Positions 7,751 through 16,482 of a DNA stretch of 36,420 nucleotides are shown piece after piece. Under the pieces are notes generated by a model. It was not told where the DNA came from, did not search any database, and was given only the letters and a program-made list of their open reading frames with translations. This DNA comes from an uncultured Bacteroidia bacterium. Its GTDB lineage: Bacteria > Bacteroidota > Bacteroidia > Bacteroidales > UBA932. Within the stretch, counting starts at the first letter, position 1; every line of letters begins with the position of its first letter. The position numbers and the translations under genes are program-made. The stretch is from contig CADAXR010000022.1 in assembly GCA_902791945.1 (NCBI GenBank), forward strand, positions 1 to 36,420, written 5' to 3'.

Positions 7751-9985
7751 TCAGCGTAATTGAACGCCTCTGTTCCCTGCATCCGCCTGTTTTTGAGGCC
7801 ATGATGATTTCTGACTATATCCATTCGTCCCCGGCCACATAAAAGAGGCCAGATAGCCATGCTGTGTATTATTAGTATCATAAAGGTCTAAAGCCAGAAC
7901 AATTGCTCCGTCTTCGGCCATTTTAATACTCGTCCAACAGCGTGCCAGAGAATAAGAAGATGACATGTCCGGATATTTTTCTTTGATCAAGTCAAACAAA
8001 TTCTGTTCAATCACCTTTTCCACATTTCCGTTACCGTCAACACGAAGAATATAGTAAACGGCCGGCCAGTCTGACACACAGTGGATATACCCATTGTCGT
8101 CGACTGCAGCTGCACCAGTAACATCTGCATTAATATTAAAGCGCCATTTCAATTGTCCATCAGGCCCGACAGCTATCAGCCCCCCGTCCGACGACTGCTT
8201 TTTCATGGCCACAATCACCTCTGCATTATCACCGGTCACAATTCCACCCTGGTCCTGATACTTTACCCCTCTGAGAACATATTCATAAAACTTATTGTTC
8301 ACATTCAACCCAGGTGCATTTTCATTCTTGGCATAGGTATCCGCAATGCACAGAACGCGCAGATTATTGGACTCGTTGGTATTCGCTGTGCCGGTAGCCT
8401 CGTTGCCTGTATAGCATATATAATTTGTTCCGCCATAACTGAAGCACACTGCACCTGCCCGGTGAGACGTACCTGATTTTTGGTGGTTATTCCAGTATTT
8501 CCAAGGCTGACCGCTATTCCAATTATAACCAAAACGGAGCCCGTAAACAGTATAGTTTCCGTAAGTGCTGTGCGTCTTTTCCGGCACATCCATCTTATCT
8601 TTATCAGCCACAAAGAGGCCATAATTATTTTCAAAGGAAACTGTGCCGCCTTTAGATACATAAACTCCGGCCGCAACTCCACCTGCAGGACCGCCTGAAC
8701 CATCAGCTTTGCCACTCACATACGACACTCGCTCTCCGGTAGCTTTGGAAATTGTCACAACCGAACCAGTCGTTCCGGCATTGCCGACATAGATATTATT
8801 GTCACCGACAGCCGGAAAGGCGAAATTAAAATTAGGAGCCGGTGTTCCGGTGGCAAAGAACTTAGACTTGTCGAAACTCCACTTTGTGGTTCCGTCAGCG
8901 TTAAATGCCCTGACAGCACCATTTCCACCGTCACCCCCCATTGCGTAAATCACAGAACCATCAGCTTCAACGGCGGGAGAAGTATTCTGTTTGCCGGTAA
9001 AACCAATATCCTTTTTCCAAAGGACCTCCCCATTATTGGAGAATTTCCATAATTCCGTAGTGCCGGGAACTGTAACATAAATATTCCCATCCTTGTCAAT
9101 AGCCGGGAAATGTCCCTGGAACTGAGCCTGAACACCAAAATCGCCGAATCCCCATTTCAATTGGAGACCTGTATTGATGACCGGCATCTGCAACAGGTCT
9201 GCACGGAGAATCCTGGAAGAATTCTTCGTCACCGATTTCACCGTCCCGGGGATAGGATCCCCCGCTGCATCGCGTAAACACACTGTATAGTTATCATATT
9301 CGCCTACCGGGACCGGAATGAAGAAAACCATATCCGTTTCCGGATTCTCAAAAGTAACCGTTACAGAGCTGCCGCTACCGGAGGCGGCCATTACCGGTAT
9401 TTCCGACGAAAGATCAATCTCGAAAGCCCCACTGATATTCTTATTATTGGAGCATAATTGCAAAGAGCGGGCGATAAGAGGTACTTTATTATATTCAATC
9501 CTGATAATCCCGCCCAGATGCCGGAAAGAAAGAGGCTTTTCTCCATTGTCTGAAAAAACGGCCACCATCGGGGGTTGGCAGGCTTCCGACCATGCAATCT
9601 CAGCCGGAAGGTTAATCCCTAGTGTGGTTCCGCTAAGCGAAGCGGCAATGGAAGATGGGTAGACGGCTACGGTCGAAGGGGTTCCGTCCGGGATATTCCC
9701 TGTAAAGTGAGCATTTGTCTCACCTGCGCCGTCGGAAAGGGTGAATTCACTAAAACTACCGCCAGTAGACCATACGGCAATCTTATCAGTCTCAGACCAG
9801 GTTACCAAACCGTCAGAGCCCACATTTGCTTTGGTGTCAGCTGCAACAGCAGAGAGGGTTATTTCCCCGGAGGCGGGTTTTTCAGTCTGAATCTCGTCCA
9901 GGGAGGAATCTGTTTCCTGCTTGCCGCAGGAGAACGCCATAGCCGTAACTGCAAACGACGCAAATAAGATTATTTTGGATTTCAT
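7751..9985 (-). CDS. Lipoprotein with fimbrillin-like N-terminus and PQQ-type beta-propeller
   Basis: This 744-residue lipoprotein has its lipobox at Cys20 (AMAFSC-GKQ). Residues about 30-270 resemble the fimbrillin-family domain (DTKANV, a VTWSETDKIAVWS strand, then AVYPSS). Residues about 275-740 form a PQQ-like beta-propeller with repeated blades such as AIDKDGNIYV, AVEADGSVIYAMGG, AAVDDNGYIHCVSD. It shares with the protein at 10152-12302 the long block NIYVGNAGTTG, then TGERVSYVS, ADGSGGPAGGV and QDQGGIV. It ends in a WPQ motif. It is probably surface-exposed and part of the SusCD complex, perhaps binding substrate. No catalytic residues are recognised. The gene and its surroundings are visibly more AT-rich than the flanking housekeeping regions. 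Confidence 0.85.
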   Translation of the reverse strand: MKSKIILFASFAVTAMAFSCGKQETDSSLDEIQTEKPASGEITLSAVAADTKANVGSDGLVTWSETDKIAVWSTGGSFSEFTLSDGAGETNAHFTGNIPDGTPSTVAVYPSSIAASLSGTTLGINLPAEIAWSEACQPPMVAVFSDNGEKPLSFRHLGGIIRIEYNKVPLIARSLQLCSNNKNISGAFEIDLSSEIPVMAASGSGSSVTVTFENPETDMVFFIPVPVGEYDNYTVCLRDAAGDPIPGTVKSVTKNSSRILRADLLQMPVINTGLQLKWGFGDFGVQAQFQGHFPAIDKDGNIYVTVPGTTELWKFSNNGEVLWKKDIGFTGKQNTSPAVEADGSVIYAMGGDGGNGAVRAFNADGTTKWSFDKSKFFATGTPAPNFNFAFPAVGDNNIYVGNAGTTGSVVTISKATGERVSYVSGKADGSGGPAGGVAAGVYVSKGGTVSFENNYGLFVADKDKMDVPEKTHSTYGNYTVYGLRFGYNWNSGQPWKYWNNHQKSGTSHRAGAVCFSYGGTNYICYTGNEATGTANTNESNNLRVLCIADTYAKNENAPGLNVNNKFYEYVLRGVKYQDQGGIVTGDNAEVIVAMKKQSSDGGLIAVGPDGQLKWRFNINADVTGAAAVDDNGYIHCVSDWPAVYYILRVDGNGNVEKVIEQNLFDLIKEKYPDMSSSYSLARCWTSIKMAEDGAIVLALDLYDTNNTQHGYLASFMWPGTNGYSQKSSWPQKQADAGNRGVQLR

Positions 9986-9997
9986 TTTCGTGCGGTT

Positions 9998-10132
9998 TTA
10001 AGGATTAACATCATCATCGTCATCCCACTGACCCTCAGTGGGGTTCAACTGCTCCGCCCGGCCACTCGCATTCAGAAAGCGTTCAAAGGTGAGCTTTAAC
10101 AAACAACATGAAGGTGAATAATAACGTGACAT
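9998..10132 (-). CDS. 44-residue peptide with acidic tail, between two propeller genes
   Basis: A small reading frame, ATG at 10132 to TAA at 9998-10000, encodes a 44-residue peptide: start MSRYYSPSCCLLKLTFE, middle LNASGRAEQLNPTEGQW, and tail of five aspartates followed by VNP. It lies 19 bases after one propeller gene and 12 bases before the next, as an operon member would. The pattern Y-x-SP, a hydrophobic stretch, a Leu/Asn-Ala-Ser-Gly turn and a W-Asp-rich end resembles tiny uncharacterised peptides I recall from Bacteroidales genomes, but I cannot name a family. It has no signal peptide. The two adjacent cysteines and the small-residue-acidic tail invite comparison with precursor peptides or secreted signals; this is speculation. 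Confidence 0.6.
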   Translation of the reverse strand: MSRYYSPSCCLLKLTFERFLNASGRAEQLNPTEGQWDDDDDVNP

Positions 10133-10151
10133 AGGATATAAATAAATGATT

Positions 10152-12302
10152 TTACTTCTGTACACCGGTATGACAACTATCGGCTGCGCGCTGTGGCCAT
10201 GGCGATACGCTGCTTGGACCGGTAGTCTCCGTATAGGAAAGGCAGAGCACGCGACCGCGCTGGTTGCTCCAGTCTTCGTGAGCAGTAACGGCGACATACA
10301 TACGGCCATCCTCTCCCAGGACAACGGAGGTCCAGGCGCGAATCTGAAGCGGAGTCAAAGCAGCCAGTTCGGCCAGGTTTGCCGAAGCGACAAGACGACA
10401 GGTTTGAGTGTTGTAATCCGGCTCGACTATGGCATAAAAGGCCGGTTGGTCAAAGAGAATATGGATATAGCCGTTGTTATCTACCGCGCAGGCACCACAA
10501 ACGTCCTTTATGCCTTCCTGCTCATACTTATAGGCGAGCGTTCCGTCAGGCATAATACCCAGAATGGACCCTGGCGTTCCCTTGAGTGAAACAACGGCCT
10601 CGCCGCGGGGGCCGATAACAATACCGCCCTGGTCCTGATTGGTCACATCATTTACGACATACTCCATATCAAATTGCTTGGCTGTATAAGAGAGCGAGGC
10701 CGCAGGGTCCAGGCTGCTGCGGATTATGTGCATATTGAAAGATCCGGCCGATGTCTTCTCCATAGCTGCCGCCCAGGCGGAATCCTTTCCGTCCACTGAA
10801 GACAAAGCGACGCCACTGCGGGAGGTATTATAGGCCCAGCCGTGGGAGATGCGCTGTGCCCATGAGGTATAACCGCCCCAGGTGCCGGTCTGGGACGGGC
10901 TGTCCAGAGCCGCCTGATGAGCCGTGAAGATGCCGTAGTTGGCAAACCAGGCCACTTCTCCGCCTTTGGAGATAGCGATACCTGACATTACACCGCCGGC
11001 GGGGCCGCCTGTTCCGTCAGCAGCATTGGATACATAGGACACGCGTTCGCCCGTTATCTTGTCAATTGCCTGGACGGTACCTGTCGTACCGGCATTACCT
11101 ACATAGATATTCTTGTCTCCGACCCCGGGCGTGCTGCAGTTGATATTCGGACCGGGCGTTCCGCCGTTGGCGAAAAACTGGTCCTTATTAAAGGTCCACT
11201 TAATGCTGCCGTCGCTGCCGTTCACGGCCACGATCCGTCCAGTCTTGTTGGATCCACCTGCCGCGTAAATGACCGAGCCGTCACGCTCGCAGGAAGGTGA
11301 AGCGGCATTGTCCAAATCGTATCCAAGCGAAGTGCTCCAGACAACAGTGCCGTCCGCGGCATTGAGCTTATAGAGTTTGTCCGTACCGCGGCTGAGTTGG
11401 ACATAGACATTGCCGGAGGCATCTACGGCAGGAACATTCCCGCGGAATTCCGCGGCGGCGCCGTCCTCCGTCCCGAGGTCCGGACTCATCCACACCAGAG
11501 AAATATGAGGATTGAAATCCAGCATATTCACATTCAGTTCCACTGTGCCGCCTTCCTCTGCAGAATTTGACACAACAGCCGTGGTCACATACTCACCGCC
11601 GTTGAAGGAAACCGTCACGACATCGCCACCCTTCCAAGTGGCTGCCATAGCAGCTTTGAGAACCAGATCATCGGTGAGAACGACATCTTTCAAGTGAAAA
11701 GTGAGCAGATCGGAAGCATCAGTTCCGCTGAGCATTTGCTCGGGCTTGAGGAGGTTGACCGCATATTTACCAACCATATTGCGCTGCCCCTTGACGGTGA
11801 CATCCGTCAGGACCAGGCTTTTGACAGCCGATTCATCGATGTTGAGAAACGACAACTTGAGATTGGCCAGTTTCCGGCGGAATGTCAGTTTGATCTCGGC
11901 AGCATCATTGTAAGTTCCGATGTCAAAACGTAATGGAGCATCCCCGTACTGAACTTCCGACGGAATCGGGATGCTCAGCACATCCACCCGGTCTCCCATC
12001 GCCTCAACATAGGGATAGTATGCACCGAGAATCCTGGCACCCGGAGTCAGGCTGCCCTTGAAATAAGCCCGGTTTTCCTTCCCCTCTTCCAGATAATTCA
12101 CAATAAATCTGGAATTAAAATCGTCGGTCGAATAGATACCGATCTCGTCATCCCGGGTCCAGACCGCTCCGTCAGGAGTCTTTGCCCATATCAGAACTTC
12201 TTCCTTTCCTGTCGTATCCTCAGCTTTGCTACCTTTTTCCTCAGGATTGCAGGAAAGTGAAACCAGGAGCACGGCAAGAATATAAAAACACCTCTTCATC
12301 AT
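10152..12302 (-). CDS. Lipoprotein with PQQ-type beta-propeller
   Basis: This 716-residue lipoprotein has a signal peptide ending at Cys18 (LVSLSC-NPE). Residues about 30-270 form a beta-rich N-terminal domain with fimbrillin-like features (GAVWTRDDEIGIYS, ILGAYYPY). The remainder is a beta-propeller with blades AVDASGNVYVQLS, CERDGSVIYAAGG, AVDNNGYIHILFD. The blocks NIYVGNAGTTG, TGERVSYVS, GTGGPAGGV and QDQGGIV are nearly identical to those of the protein at 7751-9985, so the two are paralogues. It ends SPWPQ followed by HTGVQK. The start overlaps the stop of the upstream phosphodiesterase gene (TGATG), showing tight coupling; ATG at 12299 is an equally good start. A surface substrate-binding role is inferred from its SusCD neighbours. 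Confidence 0.85.
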   Translation of the reverse strand: MMKRCFYILAVLLVSLSCNPEEKGSKAEDTTGKEEVLIWAKTPDGAVWTRDDEIGIYSTDDFNSRFIVNYLEEGKENRAYFKGSLTPGARILGAYYPYVEAMGDRVDVLSIPIPSEVQYGDAPLRFDIGTYNDAAEIKLTFRRKLANLKLSFLNIDESAVKSLVLTDVTVKGQRNMVGKYAVNLLKPEQMLSGTDASDLLTFHLKDVVLTDDLVLKAAMAATWKGGDVVTVSFNGGEYVTTAVVSNSAEEGGTVELNVNMLDFNPHISLVWMSPDLGTEDGAAAEFRGNVPAVDASGNVYVQLSRGTDKLYKLNAADGTVVWSTSLGYDLDNAASPSCERDGSVIYAAGGSNKTGRIVAVNGSDGSIKWTFNKDQFFANGGTPGPNINCSTPGVGDKNIYVGNAGTTGTVQAIDKITGERVSYVSNAADGTGGPAGGVMSGIAISKGGEVAWFANYGIFTAHQAALDSPSQTGTWGGYTSWAQRISHGWAYNTSRSGVALSSVDGKDSAWAAAMEKTSAGSFNMHIIRSSLDPAASLSYTAKQFDMEYVVNDVTNQDQGGIVIGPRGEAVVSLKGTPGSILGIMPDGTLAYKYEQEGIKDVCGACAVDNNGYIHILFDQPAFYAIVEPDYNTQTCRLVASANLAELAALTPLQIRAWTSVVLGEDGRMYVAVTAHEDWSNQRGRVLCLSYTETTGPSSVSPWPQRAADSCHTGVQK

Positions 12303-13336
12303 CGTAATCCTTTAGATTTAAAATAAAATTGGGCCAATTCAAAGACATCCGTCTGGACGAAATCCGACCCCGATGCTATGAACTGGTCCAGCACCCTGCA
12401 GGGCGCTTCTATATTATTTAAATAATACTTCGTATACCAATCCCGTATCTGGGAGTCATAGTCCAGGGAATTGGAATAGGAGAGGACACCGTTGGCGTGG
12501 CATTTATAGCCAAAGCCGGACACCGTTGCATTATAGTATGTGGCACCATTGTACTGAAACAGTTTGGCGCAGTCATAGAACCCCTGGACATAGTTCTTAT
12601 AGTCGTCCGGGGATCCGATATACGGATGGACGGCAATCCATTTGCCCACATTCTCAAAGGCCCACACAATACACTCCTTCTTCTCGGATGTGCTCAGGCC
12701 ATAGATCATCACTTCATCTATCACGCCGGCATCCCGGATGGCCTTCATCAGCGTCGAGACCGGACAGTCCTTGACATCAAGATTCACATATATCTTTCCT
12801 TTACATGCTTTCAAAGCCTCTGCCAGTGTAGGAACCAGGATCTCTTTACCGTCTTCCCGATAGGGAGTTGTGGTTCCACGGTACTTCATACGGAGAGCCC
12901 GGACCTGATCGAAGGTCATCTCGGAGAGGGTCCCCTTGCCGTTGGTCGTCGTATTAACCTTTTCGTCGTGCATCAGCATCGGAACACCGTCAGAAGTAAC
13001 CCTGACGTCCAATTCTACCATATCGGCCCCCTGCGCGATGGCTTCCTCGATGCATCGCACAGAATTTTCCGGAATTTGTTTCTGGGAAGAGGAGTATGTA
13101 TTGGCACGGTGTGCGCAGATAAACACATGGTTGGTCGGGATGGTCGCATCGTTGCGATACTCGGCGATCTTCAGCTTAAAAAGATCCAACAGCGTAGTCG
13201 AGGATGGATCCACATGGGTTTCATCATCGGGTACGTTAATTTTATCGTCCTCTCCGGAATCCTTCGAATGCCTTTCGCATGCGGGCGCTGCCGCAAAGAG
13301 CAGCGCCGTCAACAATATAACCCTGAATATTTTCAT
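12299..13336 (-). CDS. Glycerophosphodiester phosphodiesterase family lipoprotein
   Basis: This 345-residue protein has a lipobox at Cys20 (AAAPAC-ERH). It carries the GDPD catalytic signature: His76-Arg77 (ICAHRANTY), PENS near 89-92, Glu108 and Asp110 in MVELDVRVTSDG, and His123-Asp124 in MLMHDEKV. The fold is a TIM barrel that uses a metal ion to cleave glycerophosphodiesters to glycerol 3-phosphate and an alcohol. It starts 4 bases after the stop of the PKD-propeller gene; the ATG at 13336 fits the signal peptide. As the only recognisable enzyme in the SusCD cluster, it is the best clue to the substrate. Lipid anchoring suggests action at the outer membrane or in the periplasm. Confidence 0.88.
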   Translation of the reverse strand: MKIFRVILLTALLFAAAPACERHSKDSGEDDKINVPDDETHVDPSSTTLLDLFKLKIAEYRNDATIPTNHVFICAHRANTYSSSQKQIPENSVRCIEEAIAQGADMVELDVRVTSDGVPMLMHDEKVNTTTNGKGTLSEMTFDQVRALRMKYRGTTTPYREDGKEILVPTLAEALKACKGKIYVNLDVKDCPVSTLMKAIRDAGVIDEVMIYGLSTSEKKECIVWAFENVGKWIAVHPYIGSPDDYKNYVQGFYDCAKLFQYNGATYYNATVSGFGYKCHANGVLSYSNSLDYDSQIRDWYTKYYLNNIEAPCRVLDQFIASGSDFVQTDVFELAQFYFKSKGLR

Positions 13337-13340
13337 GTTT

Positions 13341-15002
13341 TTACTGCTTGCAGGTATGACGGCGGTCGTGGCCAATCATTGGCCAGTCACTGTCTGCGGG
13401 ACCCTCACAACCTTCGTAACTGAGACAGATAACTCCGCCGAAGGCGCGGGAATCATTATCTGTGAAGCATATATACATCTTCCCGTCATCACCGATGACT
13501 GGCGAGCACCAGATCTTCGCATTGCCCAGTTTGGAGAAAGAATCCGAATAGCGGCTGTCCTTGAGTATCAGATCGGCAATGTTGCGCTTGACAAGCAACT
13601 GGCAGTTACTGCCGTCCTGCTTGACGATGTAATAAAATCCGGACTCGGTTCCGAAATGGATGTTGCCAGCTTTGTCGACGGCAGGGGATCCGGATACTTT
13701 TTCCTGTGTGCGGTAACGGGAGACGACCGTACCGGTAGAGGGATTGACAATAACGACACCACCATTGTCCTGACCCAGGGTGTAGTTGAGTGAGGCGATG
13801 ATATTGCCGTTTTCGTCGACGGCGACGCCACCCTGATCCTGGGAATCCGTATCATCAATATAGGCAGTGCTGACAACGCTGCCGTCGGAAGCCTTGAGTG
13901 CATAAACCTTGGTTCCCCTTGAATCGGTCACGATACCGGCGACACAAGACTCTCCACCGACATTCAGGCAAGCGATCTGTCCTTCGTAGTTGCCCTGGGC
14001 CATCTCATCGCCGCTGCCGAACTGTTTCCACTTCTCGGAGAGTTTGTCTGCGCCACCGGCGTCTAGAATGGATTGCTGAATACCGAAGATGCCGTATTTG
14101 CCGCCATACCAGTGTACATAACCGGCTTTTGAGAGGAGGATTCCGCTACGGGCACCGCCTGCAGGTGCCAGAAAGCCCTTGCGTGTACCCGTCGCCTTGT
14201 CTGCGGAGAGCACAATACCATTCTGTCCCGTGCAGCCGAAATAGATATTGTCCTCATCGATGGCCACAATGGTACCCTGGCATGTAGGAGCGGGAGTCGT
14301 TCCGTCGCTGCGCCACCACCCGGAGAAGGTCCACTTGGTGCTTCCGTCAGGATTAAATGCTTTCAATGTTCCGTCGCCGGACGCATTGCCGCTAGTTGTT
14401 CCGTTACCGGCGCCGATGAATACAGTACCATCGGTGTCAATTGAGGGCGTACCGAGCGTTGCACTGTTGGCGCTGACAGCCGTGTAGATTGGCTTTACCC
14501 ATACGGACTCACCTGTAGACGACCACTTATAGAGATTGTTGTCACGGCAGGTGGTATAGACAGAACCGTCATTTGCTACGGCTGCAGTCGACTTGGTGTT
14601 GTAACCGTTCATCTTGCCAACCCAGTTGATGGTCAACGTACCGGTTTCTTCCACTTTTGCAGCATCGACGACCACGACTTTCCTCCTCTGGGCCGTTGCA
14701 CCCTTACCGTCTGTTACATTGAGCGTGACAATGTAGGAGCCGTTGGACTTGAAAGTATAAATAAGGGAAGGTGTAGTCTTCTCCTGCTCCGTTTCATCTA
14801 TCAGCCACTGATAAGAGAAAGGAGTCGTGCCTCCTGTCACTTGTGCTTCGAAAGCCACTGCATCACCGGCATAAACCTTCTCAGGAGTTACGGTAATGTT
14901 GACGCTGAGCGGAGTGGTTTCACTGGACTTGTTTTCAGGTTTGCAGCCGAAAGCCAGAGGCAGTACGGCCAGCATCACAAATAATACTTTCTTCATATTC
15001 AT
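13341..15002 (-). CDS. Lipoprotein with PKD domain and PQQ-type beta-propeller
   Basis: This protein of about 553 residues has its lipobox at Cys20 (LAFGC-KPE). Residues about 34-118 are a PKD-type immunoglobulin-like domain (VYAGDAVAFEAQVTGG, FSYQWLID, GSYIVTLNVTDGKG). Residues 130-550 form a beta-propeller (AVANDGSVYTTC, SIDTDGTVFIGAG, AVDKAGNIHFGTE) related to the two other propellers of the cluster through DQGGVAVDENGNIIAS and the closing WPM-GHD-HT motif. It sits directly after susD, the usual place for a surface glycan-binding lipoprotein in Sus-like loci. The start could be 15002 or 14996; both give an intact signal peptide and leave 7-13 bases after susD. Confidence 0.85.
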   Translation of the reverse strand: MNMKKVLFVMLAVLPLAFGCKPENKSSETTPLSVNITVTPEKVYAGDAVAFEAQVTGGTTPFSYQWLIDETEQEKTTPSLIYTFKSNGSYIVTLNVTDGKGATAQRRKVVVVDAAKVEETGTLTINWVGKMNGYNTKSTAAVANDGSVYTTCRDNNLYKWSSTGESVWVKPIYTAVSANSATLGTPSIDTDGTVFIGAGNGTTSGNASGDGTLKAFNPDGSTKWTFSGWWRSDGTTPAPTCQGTIVAIDEDNIYFGCTGQNGIVLSADKATGTRKGFLAPAGGARSGILLSKAGYVHWYGGKYGIFGIQQSILDAGGADKLSEKWKQFGSGDEMAQGNYEGQIACLNVGGESCVAGIVTDSRGTKVYALKASDGSVVSTAYIDDTDSQDQGGVAVDENGNIIASLNYTLGQDNGGVVIVNPSTGTVVSRYRTQEKVSGSPAVDKAGNIHFGTESGFYYIVKQDGSNCQLLVKRNIADLILKDSRYSDSFSKLGNAKIWCSPVIGDDGKMYICFTDNDSRAFGGVICLSYEGCEGPADSDWPMIGHDRRHTCKQ

Positions 15003-15009
15003 TATGTGT

Positions 15010-16470
15010 TTAGTTATTGTATCCTTCATATCCGGGGTTCTGTGTCAGCGCCCCGTAAGATTTGTCCCGTTCCACCTGCGGGATGGGCCAGTACATCAAT
15101 TGATGACGGTCGTTCCAGCCGTCAATCTCATAACTGTCGTTGCCGGGATATACCGTCTTGATCCAGGAAGGGAAATCTCCCTGCTCATAGTCCAGGAAAC
15201 TGACATAGCCATGACGGCGCACGGCAAGTCGCTTGATATCGAACCAACGACGTCCCTCGCCGTAGAACTCCCGCTGAAGTTCATCCAGTAGCAGCGATTC
15301 GAATTCATCGTCGGTCATCGTTGCAGGAAGTGAAAGTGACTCATAGCGCTTTTCCATCAGGGTTGAGATAGTGGCAATGGCATCACTGACGCTTCCTCCG
15401 AGCCACTGCGCTTCGGCCTTCATTAAATAGGCATCCGCCAGTCGGAACACCACGAGTGGAGATTCCGAAGGTGCCGGATTCTTGATAAACTGTCCGCTCT
15501 GTCCGTTCGGGAATTTGATGATACGGGTCTCATCCTCCCCGAATGTCGCCTTTGCGCGCCAGTCCCCGGTCTTGACAGGCGTATCGGCGAAAAGGTTGCT
15601 GTACAATGCCGTAGTTGGGGAATAGTTGAATGAACCATCAGTGTCGTTCACCCGCTCGAATAGGCGTATGTAGTCGGTGGAACGTACATTGATCGGAGCA
15701 AAGACCAGTTCCCTGGAAGAGGAGCCATTGATGAACATCTGCGCCCAGTCATCAACCGATTCGCTGAACTTGAAGCCGGCAGCGGACGAAATCACCTTAT
15801 CGGAAGCTACGATGGCCTCGGCATATTTCCCCTCCCAGAGAAGTACTCGAGTCCGGAGCAGTGAAACGGCTTCCGGGGAAACGTATGCAAAACTCTTGAA
15901 GGTAATATTCGCGGCAGCGAGTGCGGCATCCGCACGATCAAGGTCATCTTCGATAAATTTCCAGACTTCCGCTTCTCCGGCTCGGGTGACGGAGGCATCC
16001 ATGTTGGTCGGGGTATCAATGATGGGAACACCCCCATAGCGGGTTACAAGATTGTAGTAGACATAGGCACGGAAGAAATAGCCGACAGCCCGTGCTTCCT
16101 GCCCCGCCGTCGAGTCATTCCCCTTCACTGCATCCAGCAGCAGATTCGCATACTGGAGTTTTCCGTAACAATAGGTCCAGCGGCTCAATGCCGTCGAAGA
16201 AGCTGCGGATTGCGTTTCGGCATGGGTATCGCTGAAGGAGAATCCTGGGCCCGGAGCATAATTTTCGGCAAGATAATCGCCTTCGAACCATAAGTTGCTG
16301 ACAATGGCCTCGAACTGGTGCATTACCCCGTTGTTAAGCAGTGCGATGTCCGAATCAGTCAATTTGTCCGTTGTGATGGCTCCTTTCGGAGAAATCCGAT
16401 CCAGCATTTTAGAGCAGCCGCATACGGCAGTGACGAGTACAAAAGAAAGAATAAACGCTATTTTTTTCAT
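15010..16470 (-). CDS. SusD/RagB-family outer-membrane lipoprotein
   Basis: This 486-residue lipoprotein has Cys19 as the likely lipidated residue (VCGC-SKM). Family marks include the TPR-like helices (ARAVGYFFRAYVYYNLVTRYGGVPII), a typical VSPEAVSLLRTRVLLWEGKYAEA segment, FRLADAYLMKAEA, and the C-terminal EFYGEGRRWFDIKRL block followed by WPIPQ. SusD-like proteins form the lid over the SusC channel and bind the ligand. The gene follows susC by 12 bases. The GRRWFD block and closing NPGY are intact, so the protein appears complete. Specificity cannot be read from the sequence. Confidence 0.95.
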   Translation of the reverse strand: MKKIAFILSFVLVTAVCGCSKMLDRISPKGAITTDKLTDSDIALLNNGVMHQFEAIVSNLWFEGDYLAENYAPGPGFSFSDTHAETQSAASSTALSRWTYCYGKLQYANLLLDAVKGNDSTAGQEARAVGYFFRAYVYYNLVTRYGGVPIIDTPTNMDASVTRAGEAEVWKFIEDDLDRADAALAAANITFKSFAYVSPEAVSLLRTRVLLWEGKYAEAIVASDKVISSAAGFKFSESVDDWAQMFINGSSSRELVFAPINVRSTDYIRLFERVNDTDGSFNYSPTTALYSNLFADTPVKTGDWRAKATFGEDETRIIKFPNGQSGQFIKNPAPSESPLVVFRLADAYLMKAEAQWLGGSVSDAIATISTLMEKRYESLSLPATMTDDEFESLLLDELQREFYGEGRRWFDIKRLAVRRHGYVSFLDYEQGDFPSWIKTVYPGNDSYEIDGWNDRHQLMYWPIPQVERDKSYGALTQNPGYEGYNN

Positions 16471-16482
16471 AACACCTGCCGT

